A stretch of 64,000 nucleotides of DNA from Abelmoschus esculentus (taxonomy: Eukaryota; Streptophyta; Magnoliopsida; Malvales; Malvaceae), in the NCBI GenBank assembly GCA_035048815.1, contig JAUCBN010000017.1, positions 6,878,936 through 6,942,935 on the forward strand, written 5' to 3'. The translations under genes were made by a program, and so were the position numbers. This document shows, one piece after another, positions 57,249 through 64,000 of the stretch. Numbering within the stretch: the first letter of the stretch is position 1; every line of letters starts with the position of its first letter. The notes under the pieces are model-generated. The model had not been told where the DNA came from and ran no database searches. It was given only the letters and a program-made list of their open reading frames with translations.

Positions 57249-60200
57249 TCAAGCGTAATACTTCTTAACAGAATCGGAATTCACTGGCTTGTGTAATTCT
57301 TGTCCATCCATTTCAGTCAAGATCATTACGCCTCTGGAAAAGGCATTTTTGACAATGTATGGCCCTTCCCAATTCGGCATCCATTTCCCTCGGAAAACAC
57401 GATGTATAGGCAAGATCTTTCTAAGCACTAGATCACCCTCTCAAAATTCTCACGGTAGAACTTTCTTATCATGAGCTCGAATCATCAATTTCTGATACAT
57501 TTGGCTATGACAAATAGCTTTCAACCGCTTTTCTTCGATTAAATTCAATTGATCTAAACGAATCTTTACCCACTCTGCATCATCTAATTTCACTTCTGAC
57601 AATACTCGAAGAGATGGAATTTCAACTTCTAGTGGTAACACTACTTCAGTCCCGTATACCAGGGAATATGGTATTGCCCCGGTAGAAGTTTTTATCGAAG
57701 TTCGGTATGCAAACAAAGCAAAAGGAAGCCTTTCATGCCAGTCTCTGTATGTTTTTGTCATTTTTGATATGATCTTTTTAATGTTCTTGTTAGCTGCCTC
57801 AACCGCTCCATTCATCTTCGGTTGGTATACCACAGAGTTATGATGAATTATTTTGAACTGCTCACAGGTTTCTACAATCATCTTGTTATTGAAACTGGTA
57901 GCATTATCTGTGACAATTCGTTCTAGTCGACCATACCGGCAAATAATCTCTTTCTTCAAGAACTTGCAAACTGTTGTTCTCGTGATGTTAGCATAAGAAA
58001 CAGCTTCTATCCACTTGGTGAAATAATCGATAGCCACTAGGATAAAGCGATGCCCATTTGAAGCCTTAGGGTAAATCTGCCCGATTACATCTAATCCCCA
58101 AACAACAAAAGGTTAAGGTGAATTCATTGTATGTAACGGTACTGGCGGAGAGTTGATTTATCTACATAGATCTGACATTTGTGACACTTTTTGGCATACT
58201 CTATGCAATCTACTTTCATAGTGGACCAATAGTGTCCTTATCTCATTATTTTTTATGCCATCGAGAAACCATTGGCATGCGTACTGCAGATTCTATCATG
58301 CACTTCTTCAAGAATATTTTTAGCTTCACGAACATTGACACATCTTAGTAACACCTGATCTCTGCTCTTCCTATATAAGACGTCACCATCCAATACATAC
58401 CTGGCAACCATTCTTCTAATTGTTCTTTTGTCATTATCATTAGCTCCAAATGGATAAGCTTAGAACTTGATATATCGTAGAATATCGAAGTACCAAGGAT
58501 TACCATCCTCTTCTTCCATGTTGCAGCAATGAGAGTATGTTTCATAATTCTGTATTCGGATTAGCATCATATCCTCTGGTCTATTTGCTTAGAATACCGA
58601 AGCAGTATAGCTAAGGCATCCGCCATTTGGTTTTCCTCTCTAGGAAGGTATGCAAATGTTATCTCTTCAAATTCTTCAATTAGCTCCAATATCAACTTTT
58701 AATATTCTATCAACTTCGTGTCTTTGGTCTCCCATTCTCCACGCACTTGATAAATAACTAGGGCTGAATCTTTGTATACCTTCAAGGCCTTTATCTTTCT
58801 TTCTATTGCGGCCTTCAATCCCATAACACACGCTTCGTACTCGGCCATATTGTTGGTGTACAATAATTTCAACTTGCTCGTGAGAGGATAATGTATACCA
58901 TCTGGGGATATCAACACAGCTCCAATTCCACGTCCTAGAGCATTAACTGCCACATCAAAATACAATTTTCATTTTTTCATTTCTTCATTTTCTTCAACAT
59001 AAATGGTCATCACATCCTCATCTTGAAAGTCAAAATTCAGAGGCTCATAATCTTTTGAAGCCCTACTTGCAAGAAAGTCAGCTATGACGCTCCCTTTAAC
59101 TGCCTTTTGGATAACATACAATATATCGAATTCAGACAACAACATTTGCCAACATGCTAATCTCTCAGTCAATGCGAGTGCTTCCATCAAAAACTTTAAT
59201 GGATTAAACTTCGATATCAACCATGTGGTATGGTATAACATATATTGCTTAAGTCGACGAGTAACCAAAACAAGCGCATAACACATCTTTTGGATAAACG
59301 AGTATCGTACTTCACATTCGGTAAATTTCTTACTCAGGTAATAAATTACTCTTTATTTCTTTCCAGTGTCATCATGTTGCCCCAGCACACACCCCATGGA
59401 ATTCTCGAATACCGTCAAGTAGAGGATTAATGGTCTTTCAGGAATAGGTGCCATCAATACTGGTGCGTTTGACAAGTATTGTTTGATCTTGTCCAATGTT
59501 TTCTGACATTCATCGTTCCACTCACTTGGGTTATTCTTTCGTAGCAGTTTAAAGATTGGATTACATCTGTCGGTTAACTAAGAAATAAACCGAGAGATGT
59601 AATTCAATCTTTCAAGGAAACCCTGAACTTTTTTCTGTGTTTTTGGAGGTGGTAAATTTTGAATTGCCTTAACTTTATCGGGGTCGATTTTAATGCCTCG
59701 TCTGCTAACCACGAAACCAAGTAGTTTGTCGGATGTAACCCCAAACGTACACTTATTAGGGTTAAGCTTCAATTGATACTTTCGTAGCCTTTGGAACAAC
59801 TTTTTCAAATTCTGAACATGTTCATCCTCTATTTGGGATTTAGCTATCATATCATCCACGTAAACTTCAATTTCTTTATGCATCATGTTATGAAATAGTG
59901 TCACCATAGCTCTTTGATACGTGGCCTCGACATTCTTCAACCCAAAAAGCATGACTTTGTAGCAAAACGTGTCTCATTGTGTGCTAAAAGTTGTTTTCTC
60001 CATATCTTCTGGATTCATTTTAATCTAATTGTAATCTGAGAATCCATCCATGAAAGAGAACCAATAATGCCCTGAAATATTGTCAACCAAAACATCTATA
60101 TAAGGTAAAGGGAAATAATCTTTCGGCTTGCTCTGTTCAAATTCCTATAATCCATGCATATTCGTACTTTTCCATCTTTCTTTGGTACTGAAACTATGTT

Positions 60201-60683
60201 TGCTACCTATTCTAGGTATGCTGCCACTTGTAGAAAACCCGCATCGATCTACTTTTGTACCTCTTCTTTAATTTTCAACAACATTTCCGGTCTCAACCTT
60301 CTGAGCTTCTGTTGTACTAGCTTATAATCTGGTCTAATGGGCAGCTTGTGAACCATAATATCAGTGTTCAAACCTGGCATATCTTGATATGACCATGCAA
60401 AAACATTCCTGAATTCTCGCAATAAATCTATCAAATTTTGCTTTGCCCCTGGCGAAAATGCTGCTCCGATCATGACTTCTTTAGTACCCAGATTCAGAAC
60501 CTCTATCTCTTCTCTGTGGGGCATGATTTGTTTATCTTCTTCTCTACCAATCTTAGTAATTCTTCAGGAACTTCATAGTCTACATTATCTTCACACTCAT
60601 TGATTTCTGTTACACAAGAAATCCTTTTCAAATCTATTTCGGGCTTAGGCACAAAATCATTCATGCAATCATTGATTGGGAAC
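57249..60683 (-). pseudogene. Ogre-type pol of the second element, heavily mutated
   Basis: Runs from the acceptor region near 60683 to TGA at 57249-57251. RT is readable at 60524-59286 with the Y-V-D-D-M motif at about 59860 and H-K-L-P near 60345. RNase H and the archaeal-type RNase H are readable at 59286-58600 (Y-F-D-V-A-V where the other copy has F-D-G-A-S; M-A-E-Y-E-A kept). Integrase is at 58330-57260 with T-D-N-A-T, G-A-V-E-A-A-N-K and the C-terminal W-E-G-P-Y-I-V segment. More than ten stops and several frameshifts occur, so it cannot make enzyme. Confidence 0.88.
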
Positions 60684-60888
60684 TTGCGAAGAAAACTTGT
60701 ATATTTGGATATGAATAATAAATAAATAAATAAATAAATGGATTAAGCGAATGAAAGAAAAGAAAATGTTTACCATTTGAGAAAGGAAAAAAAAACATCT
60801 TTATTTACAAGTGAAAAATATGAAAAGGCCCTTTACAAAAAATCCCCTATACCCGCGGGCAAAAGTACAGGGTGGTTTATGGCATTAC
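60684..60888 (-). other. Equivalent intron of the second element, acceptor altered
   Basis: The same GTAATG donor (60888-60883) follows the gag-pro end. At the matching acceptor the first element has GCAG|GTTC, while this one reads GCAA|GTTC. An AATA/AAAT repeat at 60706-60740 lies inside. Splicing one base further on (GCAAG|TTCC) would change the frame. Confidence 0.6.
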
Positions 60889-63800
60889 TCTATTTTGAAA
60901 ATTACAGGTAAATCTTCTACGGTCCAATTCTTCAGAGTCTTGCCAAGGAGGCGTGGAAGGATTCCCTCCAGAAAATTCATCCTTGGTCCTTTAGAAATTC
61001 CTCCCACCATCGAAAGTATCCCCAAATATTTCTTCCTTCTGCAACCTGATAGCCTCTTGATGATTCTTCTCCGCTTGTTCTGTGACATTCACAAATCCAT
61101 GAGAAATGAAGTCGATCTTTGAACTCAATGAGATTGGCTTCTTAATTACGGCTTTTCCATATTTATTCCAATATGCCTCGATTGAAAAACCTAACTCAGC
61201 TCGACCCTTGTTCATAACCACGGGCCTTGGGGCGTAAACTTCCTTGCAACCTTCTTCCCAATCCTCTTCCAGTTTTGGCTCCTTTACCAAGAGTTTGCTT
61301 AACAGTCATCTCTGTGTAGTTCGACAACCTTGGGCATGGGAACTTCATACCTTCAGCAACAAATGCGGCATTGATGAACTCCAAAGCCCTGAAAGAACAC
61401 TCCAATGCCTCCTCATTTGCTTGAATGTATGGCGTATCCGTGGAAACGGATGCAATAATATCTTCCTCTGCCCCAACACACACAAGCTTTCCATCTACCA
61501 CGAACTTCAACTTCTGGTGCAAAGATGACGATACTGCCCCGACAGAATGAATCCAAGGTATTCCAAGTAGACAATTATAAGTGGGCTTGATGTCTATTAC
61601 AAAAAAATCCATATTGGATACCGATGGCCCAATCAGCAGTGATACTTCTATCTTGCCTAACACGTCCCTTATAGTTCCGTCGAATTCTCTAACCATATTT
61701 TGATAGCTTTTCATGTGAACAACGTCTATAGGTAACCTCTGCAAAGTCTCCATAGGTAATACGTTCAACACTGAACCATTATCAGTAAACGTTATATAAT
61801 TATCCATAGTGATATGATTAACAATCCGATCTAACTTGTTCAATGATATATCCTTTGGAACGAACGTCTGGTTCAATACCTTTAATAAAACATCACGGTG
61901 TCCCTCAGAGCTCAATAACAGATCAAGAATGAAGATTCTAGCTGGTTGTCTCTTCAACTGCTCAACAATATTATACTCATTGTTCTTTAAGAATCTCAAG
62001 AATTCATACGCTTGTTCCTCGGTGACAGACTCATTTATCTTCGGAACTGGATCCACAATTTTTTTTCTCAACATTCTTGGTCTTATCTTCTTCTTTGTCT
62101 TGAGCTGGTGAGTAACATCTCCCACATCTCGTGAAATGTTCTACCTCGTTCACTAGCTCCTCCGTTTCAACATCGTTGATAGCTTTGGGTTTCTCTGACT
62201 GTATCTCTCCGGCTGGCTTTGAATTACTTGGCCCAGACACACTTGCAGCGTAATTCCATGGAACCCTCTGTGTATCTTTGAACGAAAATGGTGCTGAAAG
62301 AGTAATTACTATGTAAGGAGCAATTGCTGGTTTCGCTTCCCCAACTGAACTATTACCCTTTGGTCGGGTTGAAATGACCAATGACCTATCCACACTATAC
62401 TTTGGCCCGATTCTCTCGGACGTACATACGTCCATCATTCTTTGGCCTCCCATCTTCGCAAAGAATTTCACTTCTTTGTTATCCATCATTCCTTGTAGCA
62501 AACTTCTAAACTCAACACAATGTTAAATCATCTGTCCATGTTCCTGGTGATACTCGCAGTACAAACCTATCTCAACGGGTTCCTTCATCCTTATTCCCTG
62601 GCATATAAGCCCATTATCAAACAACTATTTGAAAACCCACTTTAACGGTGATCTGATCTCCGATACACTCATCTTGATCTGCTTCATCTGATCCTCCTCA
62701 ATCACATTTACACTTCGACCACCATGATTTGGAAATGGGTTCGTAGATATACTGGGTTCATCAAATTTTAAAAGCCCAGTATTGATCATGTTCTAAACTA
62801 TTCTTTTAAAGGCAGTGCAATTCTCAATGCTATTCCCGTGAACCTTAGCATGGTATTTGCACTGAGCCTTCGGGTCATACCAATGCGGATATAGAGGTTG
62901 AAGTGGTACGATGAAATACGGACGTATCATATCTGCATCATGCAACTAAGTGTATAACTCAGTATATGTTACCGGGGATAGGCGTGAAACTTGGCCTTTC
63001 CCATTTTGAATCCTTCTTGTTCGAACCCTATGAGCTACCTATTCCTTCCTCTTGTTTAGAAATTGTCACATTTCTTGGCGCCTCGTACACAACGGCGTTA
63101 TTCACTTCATTATCTTTCTTTTTGAAGCTCTTTTTGGAACTGTTGGATCCTTCTATTCTCCCGCTCTTGATGGTCGCTTCCACCAGCTCTCCGGTAGCAA
63201 TAATCTGAGAGAAGCTTTGCCTCGAAGTACTAGTAAAGAAACGGTCGTACATCGGGCCTTTTAGTGTTTCCACAAACATATGGATCATTTCCCTCTCAAT
63301 CAATGGAGGTTGCACTTGAGAAGCCAAATCCCTCCATCTGTGAGCATATTGTCGGAATGTTTCGTTCGACCTCTGTCACATTTGCTGCAACATAATCCTA
63401 GTAGGTCCCATCTTTGACACATGCTTGTAATTCTCCATAAAAGCACGATGTAAGTCCTTCCACGTCTTTATGTTCTCTCAACTCAGCTGTGTAAACCATC
63501 GGATCGCAGAACCCATCAGGCTATCCTGAAAACAATGAATCAGTAGCTTCTCATCCTTACTAAAAGCGACCATCTTCCTGCAGTACATTGTCATATGAGC
63601 ACTAGGACACGACGTTCCATCATATTTCTCAAAATCAGGCATCTTAAACTTCAGTGGTAAGACCAAATCAGATATCAACCCCAAATCAAATGCATCAGTG
63701 CTTTTATCAGTTGTCCCCTGTATCCCTTGTATTTTTGCCTCAAGTGCTTTGAAATGATCAACGTACTTCTTCTCCATGTCATGGCGTATCTTGTCCACCT

Positions 63801-64000
63801 CATTCATAAAATTGAGATTTGGGACCTCTTCAACATTTGGAGTGAAATCATCAACTTCCACGGGGTGACTTGTGGATGCCCCTGCTAGATTGAATTACGT
63901 TTTGGCCGGTACTAATTGCACCTCATATTGACCCCTTATGTGAGATGTAGTATCTGTTTGTCCTTCGGTCTCAATCGGCCCTCCCTTTGGCGCTTTGTCT
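60889..64000 (-). pseudogene. Ogre-type gag-pro of the second element, truncated by the window
   Basis: Gag capsid domain at about 63861-63028 (F-E-K-Y-D-G-T, H-C-F-Q-D-S-L-M-G-S-A, R-W-R-D-L-A), Cys/His knuckles at about 62870-62530, linker at 62500-61900, protease region at about 61790-61560 and a G-patch-like G-R-G-L-G-R near 61245. Stops and frameshifts break it at about 63480, 63380, 62500 and 61280. The protease keeps D-N-G-S at about 61780, but about 30 residues before it, present in the first element, are missing. The C-terminal N-W-T-V-E-D-L-P matches the first element and supports the donor position. Confidence 0.85.

Larger units (their letters stand above)
53281..64000 (-). mobile_element. 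Second, older Tat/Ogre-type element, 5' part beyond the window
   Basis: Same order as the element at 16324-34337: 3' LTR (53281-55546), polypurine tract, repeat-rich 3' region, pol, probable intron, gag-pro. Gag runs off the window edge, so ORF1, primer site and 5' LTR are not seen. Many more stops and frameshifts than the first element indicate greater age. The LTR and 3' region differ strongly, so it is a different family of the same lineage. Confidence 0.9.

Noticed and set aside
57002..57268. 88-codon frame downstream of pol on the opposite strand
   Set aside because: Composed of the GCCCTTT motif region and a pyrimidine tract; no protein character.

Overview
This 64 kb window is eukaryotic and almost certainly from a dicot plant. 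It is AT-rich and holds no recognisable host gene. Nearly all of it is made of nested LTR retrotransposons (Ty1/copia, Ty3/gypsy chromovirus-like, and long Tat/Ogre-like gypsy elements), plus DNA-transposon derivatives and simple repeats. The coding sequence resembles retroelements common in Malvales and other dicots, but the species cannot be fixed from the sequence.

Left part (1-9698): a decayed Ty1/copia element (window edge to 5986) sits in gypsy LTR debris (5987-8425). A primer-binding site at 8430-8441 and a broken chromovirus-type gag (to 9698) follow.

Central nest (9699-35109): the gag frame stops at 9698 and resumes in frame at 35115. Between these points lies a solo Tat-like LTR carrying a hAT-like MITE, a MULE end, a second Tat-like solo LTR (11676-14721) and a copia-like solo LTR (14930-34428). 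That last LTR is split by a nearly complete 18.0 kb Tat/Ogre-type element on the minus strand (16324-34337, target duplication ATAAT). This element has about 2.97 kb LTRs, a tRNA-Arg-type primer site, an extra 5' ORF1, gag-pro, a probable 217 bp intron that brings gag-pro into frame with pol, pol (RT, RNase H, integrase), a repeat-rich 3' leader and a polypurine tract. About five nonsense codons disable it.

Right part (35115-64000): the chromovirus protease/RT fragment ends at 35967. A foldback MULE (36857-37679) and the start of another Tat-like LTR (37995) follow. That LTR is interrupted by a 3.5 kb hAT-like element (38273-41740), a composite gypsy LTR block (41794-47857, itself carrying a foldback MULE with tRNA-like relics) and a small complete LTR element with unrecognised ORFs (48735-51204, target duplication CAAAC). 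A further gypsy LTR (51231-53280) is broken by a second, older Tat/Ogre-type element on the minus strand (53281 to the window end).

The most unusual signal is a recurring architecture in the noncoding parts of these elements: short tandem units with a constant loop and self-complementary flanks that differ from unit to unit. It is clearest at 55632-56240 and 46260-46525 and also visible at 31105-31195. All boundaries, alignments and counts were made by eye.
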